NCBI RefSeq assembly: GCF_017165765.1 | Contig: NZ_JAFGZD010000011.1 | Coordinates: forward strand, 103,680-167,679 | Source of the DNA: Pseudomonas capsici | GTDB lineage: Bacteria > Pseudomonadota > Gammaproteobacteria > Pseudomonadales > Pseudomonadaceae | Direction of reading: 5' to 3' | DNA: 64,000 nucleotides | Part shown: piece by piece, positions 51,410 through 59,780 of the stretch | Numbering within the stretch: the stretch's first letter is position 1 | Layout of the letters: each line of letters begins with the position of its first letter | The notes under the pieces: model-generated | Seen by the model: only the letters and a program-made list of their open reading frames with translations | Database searches by the model: none | Told to the model about the DNA's origin: nothing | Made by a program: the position numbers and the translations under genes

Positions 51410-52738
51410 ATGCAACACTCACAGGCCGCAGTGGCGGGTGACAAACAGGCTGTTTCAGCCACCGTAAAACTGTATATCTGGGCCGCGATCATCCTTATCG
51501 TCGCCGAAATGATCGGCGCCATCAGTATCCCTCTGGGCCCGGGCAAAGTCGTCTTGCTACCCATGGTCTGGGCACTGGTACTGGGCGCGGTGATCGGTAT
51601 CGCCAGCCGCCGGATGCCAGGCACCATCGGTGTCGACCACGCCACGCAACTGCGCTCGGCTTCCATCCTGCAACCTGCCCTGCTGATTTTCATCGCCAAG
51701 CTCGGTCTGGTGGTCGGCGGTTCGCTGCCGGTGGTGTTCGCTTCCGGCTGGGCACTGCTGTTCCAGGAGTTCGGCCATTTCGTCGGCACGGTGATTCTCG
51801 GCCTGCCCGTCGCGCTGATGCTGGGCATCAAGCGTGAAGCCATCGGCGCGACCTTCTCGGTCGGTCGTGAGCCGAGCCTGGCGATCATCGGCGAACGCTA
51901 TGGCATGGACTCTCCCGAGGGGCGCGGCGTACTGGCCGAATACCTGACCGGCACCCTGTTCGGCGCGCTGTTCATTGCTATCGTGGCCGGCTTCATCACC
52001 AGCCTCGGCATCTTCCATCCCAACTCCCTGGCCATGGGCTCGGGCATCGGCTCGGGCAGCATGATGGCCGCCGCCGCTGGCGCCATTGCCGCTCAGCAAA
52101 CGCCGGAAGTGGCCAAGGAAGTCATGACGCTGGCGGCAGCCTCCAACCTGATCACCACCACCATCGGCACCTACTTCACCCTGTTCATTTCCCTGCCGCT
52201 GGCGGTCTGGGGCTATCGGGTGCTGGAACCGCTGATCGGTCGTACCACCAAGGCCTCCATCAGCGAAGAAAACATCAGCAGCAAGGACGTCTCCCTGGAT
52301 GTTCCGGAGCTGAGCTGGGCCGGCAAGGTCAGCGCATGGCTGGCAGCCGGTGCGCTGGCGCTGATCGCCAACTATGTCGGTTACAAGACCCTGTCTTCCG
52401 ATGCCTTCACCGGCATGGGCATCATGATCTTCTGTACCTTCGTGGGTGAAATGCTCTGCAGCCTGCTGCGTCGCAAGATCCCGGCGGTATGCACGGTGTC
52501 GCTGGTGGCAATGTTCCTGACCTCACCTGCCTGCCCGTTCGCCGCGGAAATCACTCGCCTGACCAGCACGATCAACATGCTGGCGGTGATTACCCCGATG
52601 CTGGCCTTCGCCGGTCTGTCGATTGCCAAGGATCTGCCAGCGTTCCGGCGCCTGGGCTGGAGGATCGTACTGGTATCGTTCCTCGCCAACTTCGGCACAT
52701 TCATCGGTGCCGTGCTGATCGCTGAAATGTTCCATTGA
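51410..52738 (+). CDS. DUF3100 family membrane protein, probable transporter
   Basis: A 442-residue inner-membrane protein with 10-12 hydrophobic segments and short loops (VKLYIWAAIILIVAEMIGAISIPLGPG, LPMVWALVLGAVIGIASRRMPG, ASNLITTTIGTYFTLFISLPLAVWGY). I recognise the DUF3100 family, whose function is not established. Glycine/serine-rich GSGIGSGSMMAAAAGA may form a re-entrant substrate site. Ribosome site AAGGGGA precedes ATG. It shares a 22-bp operator with sdaA, hinting at import of serine or a serine-yielding compound. Confidence 0.85.
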   Translation: MQHSQAAVAGDKQAVSATVKLYIWAAIILIVAEMIGAISIPLGPGKVVLLPMVWALVLGAVIGIASRRMPGTIGVDHATQLRSASILQPALLIFIAKLGLVVGGSLPVVFASGWALLFQEFGHFVGTVILGLPVALMLGIKREAIGATFSVGREPSLAIIGERYGMDSPEGRGVLAEYLTGTLFGALFIAIVAGFITSLGIFHPNSLAMGSGIGSGSMMAAAAGAIAAQQTPEVAKEVMTLAAASNLITTTIGTYFTLFISLPLAVWGYRVLEPLIGRTTKASISEENISSKDVSLDVPELSWAGKVSAWLAAGALALIANYVGYKTLSSDAFTGMGIMIFCTFVGEMLCSLLRRKIPAVCTVSLVAMFLTSPACPFAAEITRLTSTINMLAVITPMLAFAGLSIAKDLPAFRRLGWRIVLVSFLANFGTFIGAVLIAEMFH

Positions 52739-52756
52739 TCCGACCCGCTGAACACT

Positions 52757-52787
52757 GAAAGGGCGCGTCGATTGACGCGCCCTTTTC
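52757..52787. terminator. Strong bidirectional terminator
   Basis: AAAGGGCGCGTC-GATT-GACGCGCCCTTT, a perfect 12-bp stem with A's before and T's after, between the convergent DUF3100 and LysR genes. The LysR stop codon touches its right end. It should work in both directions. Confidence 0.92.
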
Positions 52788-53703
52788 ATTTGCCCGGTAC
52801 GGCTTCGCTCACCAGCCAGTCATGCACTGCACGCCTGGACGGTGTGCTCAGTGCGCCTTCGCGATAGGCCAGCACGTACTTCTTCTTGGCCTTGATCGGA
52901 TGCCCGAAAGGCACGATCAACGAGCCCTGCTCCAGTTCGTCGGTGATCAGCGTCTTGCGCGCAATGGCCACGCCCATGCCCATTCTCGCCGCATCGATGG
53001 TCAGGTGATTGCGGTTGAAGGTATGCCCGCGCCGCACATCGATCCCGGCTGCACCGATAGCCGCCAGATAGAACTCCCACTCGGCATATTCGTAGCTGCC
53101 ACGCCAGGCCGTGATGTCGTGCAACAGCGGAAAATGCACCAGTTGGCTGGGCGTATCCAGAGGCGGTTTGCCTTCCAGCAGCGCTGGCGAGCAGACAGGG
53201 AACAGCTCTTCTTCCAGCAAGGGCGTGGTCATCAGACCCGGATAGCTGCCGTCGTTGAGGTCGATGGCCAGATCGAAGTCGTCGTCCCGCAAAGAGCCGC
53301 TGCTGTCTTCGGCAATGATCCGCAACTGGATGTCCGGGAAAGCCTCCTGTAAGCGTGGCAGACGCGGCATCAGCCATTTGCCGAGAAACGAAGGAATGCA
53401 GCGCAGCTTGAACACGCCGCCGATTCGCCCGGAATGCAGCAGGCGCAATTCATCGCTGATTCGGCTCTGCACTTCGTTGGCCACCAGCGCCAGCCGCTGC
53501 CCTTCGGCGGTCAACTCAAGCCCGCGCCCGACCCGGTGAAACAGGGCAAAGCCCAGACGCTCTTCGAGCTGACGCATCTGCTGGCTGATGGCACCGGGAG
53601 TGACATGCAGCTCTTCGGCACAACGGGTGAAGGAAAGATGCCTGGCCGCACAGGCGAACACTTGTAACCAGGCGTGCATCTGCGCGTTGAAAATTCTGCT
53701 CAT
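52786..53703 (-). CDS. LysR family regulator (GcvA/DsdC-like) beside sdaA
   Basis: A 305-residue LysR protein. Helix-turn-helix HLSFTRCAEELHVTPGAISQQMRQLEERLG, then FKLRCIPSFLGKWLMPRLPRLQEAFPDIQLRI for the effector domain. It diverges from sdaA across 126 bp and converges on DUF3100. Because both of those genes carry the same palindrome and this regulator stands between them, it is the best candidate to bind it. A D-serine regulator (DsdC) resemblance is suggestive only. Confidence 0.9.
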   Translation of the reverse strand: MSRIFNAQMHAWLQVFACAARHLSFTRCAEELHVTPGAISQQMRQLEERLGFALFHRVGRGLELTAEGQRLALVANEVQSRISDELRLLHSGRIGGVFKLRCIPSFLGKWLMPRLPRLQEAFPDIQLRIIAEDSSGSLRDDDFDLAIDLNDGSYPGLMTTPLLEEELFPVCSPALLEGKPPLDTPSQLVHFPLLHDITAWRGSYEYAEWEFYLAAIGAAGIDVRRGHTFNRNHLTIDAARMGMGVAIARKTLITDELEQGSLIVPFGHPIKAKKKYVLAYREGALSTPSRRAVHDWLVSEAVPGK

Positions 53704-53787
53704 TGAAGAGTTCCGCTAAAGCGTTGCATAGGAACAATCGTTTGTCGTTTGGAAGCCCGCGGCCAAATATGAGCACCATGAACAGGG

Positions 53788-53809
53788 AGTCCATGGCTCC
53801 CATGGAAAC
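53788..53809. promoter_or_regulatory. Palindromic operator, copy 2 (sdaA side)
   Basis: Unit AGTCCATGG-CT-CCCATGGAAAC with dyad core TCCATGGCTCCCATGGA (53790-53806). It ends about 20 bp before the sdaA start and is about 85 bp from the LysR start. Two of 22 positions differ from copy 1. Confidence 0.8.
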
Positions 53810-53829
53810 TCATTTGCAGGACCTCCGTG

Positions 53830-55206
53830 ATGGCTATCAGCGTCTTCGACATGTTCAAAATCGGCATTGGCCCCTCCAGTTCTCACACCGTAGGACCGAT
53901 GCGGGCCGGTGTACTGTTTGTGACCGACCTGCGCGAGCGCAACCTGCTGCATAGCGTAGAACGGATCGAAGTGCGATTGTACGGATCTCTTTCGGCAACA
54001 GGCATCGGTCACAGCAGCGATCGTGCGACTGTCATGGGTTTAATGGGCGAATGGCCAGACCGGATCGACCCGAGCCAGGTCAATCAACGCATCGACGCCC
54101 TGCTGGAAAACGGCCAGTTGCTGCTGGCCGGCGAGCGGGAAATCAACTTCCTCTGGCAGCGCGACATGTGTCTGCTGGACGAAAGCCTGCCCTATCACCC
54201 CAACGGCATGACGCTGTGCGCCTATGGGCCGACCGGCGAGCTTTACGAGCAGACCTACTATTCGGTCGGTGGCGGTTTCGTGATCGACGCCGCACAGGCC
54301 GCCAGCGGTGTGCTGGACAACGATGACACCGTGCTGCCTTATGACTTTTCCAGCGGTGCCGAATTGCTCAGGTTGTGCAAGACCCACGGCCTGAGCGTTT
54401 CCGAACTGATGATGGCCAACGAAAAGGCCTGGCGCAGCGAGGAGGAAATCCGCGAGAAGATCATGGTCATCTGGGAAGCGATGCGTGATTGCGTGAACAA
54501 GGGCCTGAGCGAAACCGGCATTCTGCCCGGCGGCCTGAAGGTTCGTCGTCGTGCCTATCGTCTGCATCAGAACCTGCAGAATCTGGATAACCCCAACGTG
54601 ATCGGCTCGACCCTCAGCGCCATGGAGTGGGTCAACCTCTTCGCTCTGGCGGTGAACGAAGAAAACGCTGCCGGTGGCCGCATGGTGACGGCACCCACCA
54701 ATGGCGCAGCAGGCATCGTGCCTGCGGTGCTGCATTACTTCATGAAATTCAACCCGGCCGCCAATGACGACGACGTGGTGCGCTTCTTCCTCAGCGCCGC
54801 TGCGGTGGGCATTCTGTGCAAGAAAAACGCTTCCATCTCGGGTGCGGAAGTGGGCTGCCAGGGTGAAGTCGGATCGGCCTGCGCCATGGCAGCGGCCGGG
54901 CTGGCAGAGATTCTCGGAGCCTCGCCGGAGCAAGTGGAAAACGCAGCGGAAATCGGCCTTGAACACAACCTGGGCCTGACCTGCGACCCGGTCGGCGGGC
55001 TGGTGCAGGTGCCGTGCATCGAGCGCAACGCGATTGCAGCCGTGAAAGCCATCAATGCCGCACAAATGGCCCTGCGCGGCGATGGCGAACACTTCATCTC
55101 ACTGGATCACGCCATCCGCACCATGCGCGACACCGGTGCCGACATGCACGACAAATACAAGGAAACGTCACGGGGCGGGTTGGCGGTGAATCTGGTGGAG
55201 TGCTGA
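53830..55206 (+). CDS. sdaA: L-serine ammonia-lyase SdaA
   Basis: Iron-sulfur enzyme splitting L-serine to pyruvate and ammonia, single-chain type, 458 residues. Family features: FDMFKIGIGPSSSHTVGPMRAG at the start, and cluster Cys in GILCKKNASISGAEVGCQGEVGSACAMAAAG and LTCDPVGGLVQVPCIERNA (in pieces). ATG at 53830 is preferred over the GTG one codon earlier. It stands alone downstream of a divergent LysR gene and is closed by a 23-bp hairpin, so it is probably monocistronic. Confidence 0.95.
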   Translation: MAISVFDMFKIGIGPSSSHTVGPMRAGVLFVTDLRERNLLHSVERIEVRLYGSLSATGIGHSSDRATVMGLMGEWPDRIDPSQVNQRIDALLENGQLLLAGEREINFLWQRDMCLLDESLPYHPNGMTLCAYGPTGELYEQTYYSVGGGFVIDAAQAASGVLDNDDTVLPYDFSSGAELLRLCKTHGLSVSELMMANEKAWRSEEEIREKIMVIWEAMRDCVNKGLSETGILPGGLKVRRRAYRLHQNLQNLDNPNVIGSTLSAMEWVNLFALAVNEENAAGGRMVTAPTNGAAGIVPAVLHYFMKFNPAANDDDVVRFFLSAAAVGILCKKNASISGAEVGCQGEVGSACAMAAAGLAEILGASPEQVENAAEIGLEHNLGLTCDPVGGLVQVPCIERNAIAAVKAINAAQMALRGDGEHFISLDHAIRTMRDTGADMHDKYKETSRGGLAVNLVEC

Positions 55207-55214
55207 TTGAAGTC

Positions 55215-55267
55215 GTCGCGGCCAAGGCCCCTCCCACTGAAATTGTGGAAGGGGCCTTGGCCGCGAC
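55215..55267. repeat. Near-perfect 23-bp hairpin of the GGCC-type REP family
   Basis: Arms run 55215-55237 and 55245-55267 with one mismatch and a 7-base loop; the arm core is GCGGCCAAGGCCCC. It lies between the convergent sdaA and amidohydrolase genes and could terminate either. One arm recurs at 35445-35466. No U-tract follows. Confidence 0.8.
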
Positions 55268-55282
55268 AGTGACATGAAATGA

Positions 55283-56440
55283 TCAACTCACCGGCAAACA
55301 CTGCTCCACCAAGGCCGTCCACACGGCAACGCCAGGCTCGATCACCTGATCGTTGAAGTCGTAGTACGGGTTGTGCAGCGCGGCTGAAGGTTTCTCGCCG
55401 TCTACACCCAGCCAGACGTAGGCACCTGGACAGGCATGCAGCATGAAGGCGAAGTCTTCGGATGCCATGGACGGGTTGCAACCCCACTGCACGTTAGCCT
55501 CTCCCACTGCCGCAACAGCCGCTCGACGAATCGTGGCAGCCGCTTCGACATGGTTCTCGGTGACCGGGTAGCCGACGTTATAGACCAGCTCGCCACGCAC
55601 TCCGAAAGCCACCGGCAAACGCTCGACGAATTCGCCGATCAGTTGCTGGACCTTGTCGCGCACCGGCGTCTGCAGGCACCGCACCGTACCGCGCAAGACT
55701 GCCGTTTCCGGGATGACGTTGATCGCTTCCCCGGCATTGAACTGGGTGATGCTGACCACGGCCGAATCCAGTGGAGAAAGACGCCGCGACACAATGGTCT
55801 GCAACCCCAGGACCAGCTCGGCAGCCGCCACAATCGGATCTGTGCCCTTGTCCGGCATTGCCGCATGGCTGCCTTTGCCGGTCAGGGTAATTTCGAAGGT
55901 GTCCAGCGAAGCCATCATCGGCCCCGGGTTGATCACGACATTGCCTGCCGGAACGCCCGGCCAGTTATGCAGCCCGTAGATGGCGTCCATCGGGAACTGC
56001 TCGAACAGGCCGTCCTCGATCATGCGCTGGGCACCGCCCAGGTTTTCTTCGGCGGGCTGGAAGACAAAATGCACCGTGCCACGGAATTTGCGCGTTTCGG
56101 ACAGGTGCCGCGCTGTCGCCAGCAGAATCGCAGTATGACCATCGTGCCCGCAGGCATGCATGCAGCCCTTGTGTGCCGATTTATGCGCGGCGTCACCCAG
56201 TTCCTGAATCGGCAGCGCGTCCATGTCGGCACGAATGCCGATCACCGGGCCATCGCCATTGCGCAAAGTACCGACTACCCCCGTGCCACCGAGGCCGCGA
56301 TGGACCTCGATGCCAAAGCTGGTCAACAGACTCGCCACCTTGTCGGAGGTCTGCAACTCCTGGAAACCCAGCTCGGGAGCCGCGTGAATCGTGCGACGCC
56401 AGACTGTGGCCTGATCGATCAGGGCTTTGGAAATCTTCAT
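55283..56440 (-). CDS. M20 family amidohydrolase (hippurate hydrolase / aminoacylase-like)
   Basis: Zinc or cobalt/manganese hydrolase of 385 residues that removes N-acyl groups from amino acids. Metal motif HACGHDGHTAILL, catalytic EE in FQPAEENLGG, and later ligand in GSHAAMPDKGTDPI and ASEDFAFML. It has no signal peptide, so works in the cytosol. The last gene of the five-gene operon, 5 bp after the ALDH. In this context it may free an amino acid or amine from an N-acyl form made or imported earlier. Confidence 0.93.
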   Translation of the reverse strand: MKISKALIDQATVWRRTIHAAPELGFQELQTSDKVASLLTSFGIEVHRGLGGTGVVGTLRNGDGPVIGIRADMDALPIQELGDAAHKSAHKGCMHACGHDGHTAILLATARHLSETRKFRGTVHFVFQPAEENLGGAQRMIEDGLFEQFPMDAIYGLHNWPGVPAGNVVINPGPMMASLDTFEITLTGKGSHAAMPDKGTDPIVAAAELVLGLQTIVSRRLSPLDSAVVSITQFNAGEAINVIPETAVLRGTVRCLQTPVRDKVQQLIGEFVERLPVAFGVRGELVYNVGYPVTENHVEAAATIRRAAVAAVGEANVQWGCNPSMASEDFAFMLHACPGAYVWLGVDGEKPSAALHNPYYDFNDQVIEPGVAVWTALVEQCLPVS

Positions 56441-56445
56441 TACGG

Positions 56446-57963
56446 TTACTCCAGACTCGCGCCATAGCCGAAACTGGCAGCAGGCTTGGCAGCGGTTTCG
56501 ACCCAGACGCTTTTCACTTCGCTGTACTCACGCAACGCATCGAGGCCCGAGGAACGGCCGTAACCGCTTTCGCCGTAACCGCCGAAAGGCGAGCTGACGT
56601 GAATAGTCTTATAGCCATTGACCCAGAAGGTCCCTGCACGCACCTGCCTGGCCACGCGATGAGCACGACCGACATCGCGGGTCCAGACGCCACCGGCCAG
56701 GCCGAAACGGCTGTCGTTGGCGATACGGATGGCATCCTCCTCGTCCTTGAACGGAATCGCCACGACCACTGGCCCGAAGATTTCTTCCTGGGCGCAATAC
56801 AGGTCGTTGGTGCCGGCCAGTACGGTCGGGTTGACGTAATAGCCCGGCTTGTTCGGGATCGAGTCGGCCTCTTTGCCCACCAGTTTCGCGCCGTCCTTGA
56901 GTGCACCTTCGACCATGGTTTTCACATGGTTGTATTGCTTGGCGTTGTTGATCGGACCGATCTGGGTTTCCGGGTCGCTGGGGTCACCGATCTTGAATTG
57001 CGTGGCGGCCACAGCCAGGGCATTGGTGAATCTTTCGAAGATCGATTCCTGCACCAGCAGGCGCGAACCGGAGACGCAGCTCTGCCCGGCACCGGAGAAA
57101 ATCGCTGCCTGAGCGCCGCGCAAGGCGACTTCCAGATCGGCATCTTCAAACACGATATTGGCCGACTTGCCGCCCAGTTCCAGTACCGCCGGAATGCAAC
57201 GCTGAGCCGCAGCCACAGCGATATGGCGACCGGTTGCAGGCGAGCCCACGAATACCACCTTGCGAATGTCGGCCTTGGCGATAAAGGCCTGGCCAATGGA
57301 ATGGCCGAAACCGGCAATCACGTTGACCAGACCTTTTGGCACACCGGCACGCTCGATCAGTACGCCGATCATCAGCGAGCTGAGGGGGGTCAGTTCGGAC
57401 GGCTTGAGAATCACCGCATTACCGGCAGCAATCGCCGGTGCGATCTGCCAGCCGCAGGTGAAGATCGGTGCGTTCCAGGGCGTGATCTGCAATACGGTGC
57501 CCAGGGGCTCATAGGTCACGTAGTTCAGGTGCGTGGTGGGGACCGGAATGATCTCGCCATGCAGCTTGTCGGCCCAACCGGCGTAGTACTCGAACATCTC
57601 GGCCACTTTGAGCACTTCGACACGGGCGTCGCGAATCGGCTTGTTGGCGGTCAGGGATTCGATCTGTGCCAGGTTTTCCTGCTCTTCACGTATCAGCGAA
57701 CCGATCTGATACATGGCCCGGCCACGGGCCTGGGCGGTCAGTGCCCACCATTGCGCCTGAGCAGCCTTGGCGGCCTTGTCGGCCAGACCGACCAGTGACT
57801 CATCGGCATCCGGGAAGGTCAGCAGCACGCTGTCGTCATGGGCATTGCGCACTTCTACAGGAGCACCGTGACCTTCGACGAACTCGCCACCGACGTAGCT
57901 GGCAATGACACTGCGATCGCCCCAGTAAGGGCGCATCAGTTCAAGGATTCTTGCAGTGCTCAT
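56446..57963 (-). CDS. NAD(P)-dependent aldehyde dehydrogenase
   Basis: ALDH of 505 residues. ITPWNAPIFTCGWQIAPAIAAGN for the Asn region, FVGSPATGRHIA for the cofactor, VLELGGKSAN with the catalytic Glu, and FSGAGQSCVSGSRLLVQ with the catalytic Cys. It differs plainly from the ALDH at 9.9 kb and from AmaB. Three bases separate it from the dehydrogenase gene. Probably oxidises an aldehyde intermediate of the operon's pathway; substrate unknown. Confidence 0.93.
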   Translation of the reverse strand: MSTARILELMRPYWGDRSVIASYVGGEFVEGHGAPVEVRNAHDDSVLLTFPDADESLVGLADKAAKAAQAQWWALTAQARGRAMYQIGSLIREEQENLAQIESLTANKPIRDARVEVLKVAEMFEYYAGWADKLHGEIIPVPTTHLNYVTYEPLGTVLQITPWNAPIFTCGWQIAPAIAAGNAVILKPSELTPLSSLMIGVLIERAGVPKGLVNVIAGFGHSIGQAFIAKADIRKVVFVGSPATGRHIAVAAAQRCIPAVLELGGKSANIVFEDADLEVALRGAQAAIFSGAGQSCVSGSRLLVQESIFERFTNALAVAATQFKIGDPSDPETQIGPINNAKQYNHVKTMVEGALKDGAKLVGKEADSIPNKPGYYVNPTVLAGTNDLYCAQEEIFGPVVVAIPFKDEEDAIRIANDSRFGLAGGVWTRDVGRAHRVARQVRAGTFWVNGYKTIHVSSPFGGYGESGYGRSSGLDALREYSEVKSVWVETAAKPAASFGYGASLE

Positions 57964-57966
57964 CGA

Positions 57967-58857
57967 TTATTCTCCACGGCCATAAAGTTGGGCATCGGTA
58001 CGCTGCACGATTGCGCAGAAGTCTTCGTTATCCGCCAGGGTTTCGCTGCTGGCTTTCCACAATTGGGCAACCACACGGGACAGCGGCAGCTCCATGTCCA
58101 GACTGTCCGCCAGATCGCTGGCCAGCCCCACGTCCTTGCGCATCAGGCCCATGGTGAAACCGGAGTCGTAGGCCTTGTTGAGCACCCAGGTCGGAAACAT
58201 GACCTGGGTAGCGCCACTGCGCCCCGAACCGGCATTGAGACCTTGCAGCAGTTTTTCAGGATCGACACCGGCCCTGGCCGCCATGGCGACTGCTTCGGCG
58301 GTGCTGATCAGGTGACAGGCGGCCAGCATGTTGTTGGCAATCTTGGCGACGTTGCCAGCGCCACATTGCCCGACGTGAACGCGGGTGCCGCTCATGCCTT
58401 CCAGCACTGGCATGACACGGGCCAGGTCATCGTCCTGAGCGCCGATCACCATGGACATGGTGCCGGTGGCCGCGCCTTTGGGGCCGCCGGAAACCGGGGC
58501 ATCGATAAAGGCCACGCCGGTCTTCAACAGTTCGGCAGCCACCTTGCGGCTCATTTCCGGTGTGGAGGTGGTGGTGTCGACGACGACCAGTCCCTTGCGT
58601 CCGAACTCGATAATGCCGCCCTCGCCCAGGCAGACCGACTCGACATGCTCGGCCTTGGGCAGCGACAGAATCAGAATGTCCGAGTCCTGAATCAGTTGCT
58701 TGCGCTCGGCAACCGGCTTGACGCCTTTGCTTTCAGCTTGTGCCAGTGCCGCCCGGGACAGATCGAAACCGCTCACATCGAAGCCTTTGCCCGCCAGGGT
58801 GGCCGCCATGCCGCCGCCCATGTTGCCCAGTCCGATCACACCTACTTTCAAAGTCAT
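57967..58857 (-). CDS. Beta-hydroxyacid dehydrogenase (3-hydroxyisobutyrate / tartronate-semialdehyde reductase family)
   Basis: NAD(P)-dependent enzyme of 296 residues. Cofactor motif GVIGLGNMGGGMAATLAGKG, substrate loop DAPVSGGPKGA, catalytic Lys in NVAKIANNMLAACH. Family members convert 3-hydroxyacids to semialdehydes or the reverse, so it may feed the adjacent ALDH. Third of the five genes in a tight operon. Confidence 0.93.
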   Translation of the reverse strand: MTLKVGVIGLGNMGGGMAATLAGKGFDVSGFDLSRAALAQAESKGVKPVAERKQLIQDSDILILSLPKAEHVESVCLGEGGIIEFGRKGLVVVDTTTSTPEMSRKVAAELLKTGVAFIDAPVSGGPKGAATGTMSMVIGAQDDDLARVMPVLEGMSGTRVHVGQCGAGNVAKIANNMLAACHLISTAEAVAMAARAGVDPEKLLQGLNAGSGRSGATQVMFPTWVLNKAYDSGFTMGLMRKDVGLASDLADSLDMELPLSRVVAQLWKASSETLADNEDFCAIVQRTDAQLYGRGE

Positions 58858-58871
58858 GTTTCGTATCTCGG

Positions 58872-59762
58872 TTAAAGGTTTTGTACAAATTCAAGGATGA
58901 CGTTGCCCGCCGCTTCGGGTTGCACCATGACGCGGCCCGGCACCTGTTCGTGGGGTACTTCGTTGTGTTCGAGGATGAAACGCACCGTGTCCAGGCTTTT
59001 GGTATGCAGGCCGATGGCGATGGCATGGGCACGCTCGCTGGCGGCGTGGGGCAGCCTGACGCCGGGGTATTGAACGGCAGCGGTGGCAGCATCCATGGCG
59101 CGCAGGAGGCCACAGCGGGTATCGGCTTGCAGGATGTTGCCGTTGTAGGTGACAGCGTCGCCGTACAGGGCTTTCCAGCGAGTTTCGAGTTCTGCCGGAT
59201 CGGTCAGGTAAGTCACGCTGAAAATTCCGTCCACGCCATTGCAGTGGTTCTGCCAGCCCGGTACCCAGATCAGTTCGGGACGGTGCTGATGGCAGATAAA
59301 ATTCGAGGCGTCGGGCAACGCCGGGTCGATGAACAACCCCAGAGACACAACCGCTTCGTCGGGACGGCCGTCAGGCAATGTCATGCTGCGGCGGAAATCG
59401 ATCCGGCCCTGGCTCGGCAGACCGGCCTCGACCAGACGAGCGTGATCGGCGTCCGCATCCTTGCTGTGCAAGGCAACCAGCGAAACGCCCTCTTCGCCAC
59501 GATCCAGAAACTCCCCCAACTGGCGACCAAAGCAGAAGCCGTTGACCGAGTTGGTGCCGAACTTTGTCGGGTCATCGATACCGATCAGTTCGATGAAGTT
59601 GCTTTCAAACATCATCAGCGAGGTCACGCTGCCCCATGGGTGATAACTGACCGGGGACGGCATGAAGCCCATTTTCCGATAGAGCTGCAACACGTGGGCA
59701 TGGTCACGCACAGTGACCAGCGGATGATCGATACCTTGTGGAAACTGAGCGACGGCTGCCAT
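58872..59762 (-). CDS. VOC-superfamily protein (glyoxalase/dioxygenase fold)
   Basis: A 296-residue protein made of two VOC modules. The first begins GIDHPLVTVRDHAHVLQLYRKMGFMPSPVSYHPWGS, with His and Glu residues (GIDHPL, FIELIGI) that may bind a metal; the second starts near VWVPGWQNHCNGVDGIFSVTYL. Members include dioxygenases, isomerases and glyoxalase-like lyases, and the exact reaction cannot be read from sequence. Second gene in the operon. Confidence 0.88.
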   Translation of the reverse strand: MAAVAQFPQGIDHPLVTVRDHAHVLQLYRKMGFMPSPVSYHPWGSVTSLMMFESNFIELIGIDDPTKFGTNSVNGFCFGRQLGEFLDRGEEGVSLVALHSKDADADHARLVEAGLPSQGRIDFRRSMTLPDGRPDEAVVSLGLFIDPALPDASNFICHQHRPELIWVPGWQNHCNGVDGIFSVTYLTDPAELETRWKALYGDAVTYNGNILQADTRCGLLRAMDAATAAVQYPGVRLPHAASERAHAIAIGLHTKSLDTVRFILEHNEVPHEQVPGRVMVQPEAAGNVILEFVQNL

Positions 59763-59780
59763 ATGTGAACTATCCCTGCA

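Noticed and set aside
56173..57798. 541-codon open frame opposite the ALDH/amidohydrolase genes
   Set aside because: Crosses two real genes on the opposite strand and has no recognisable domain.
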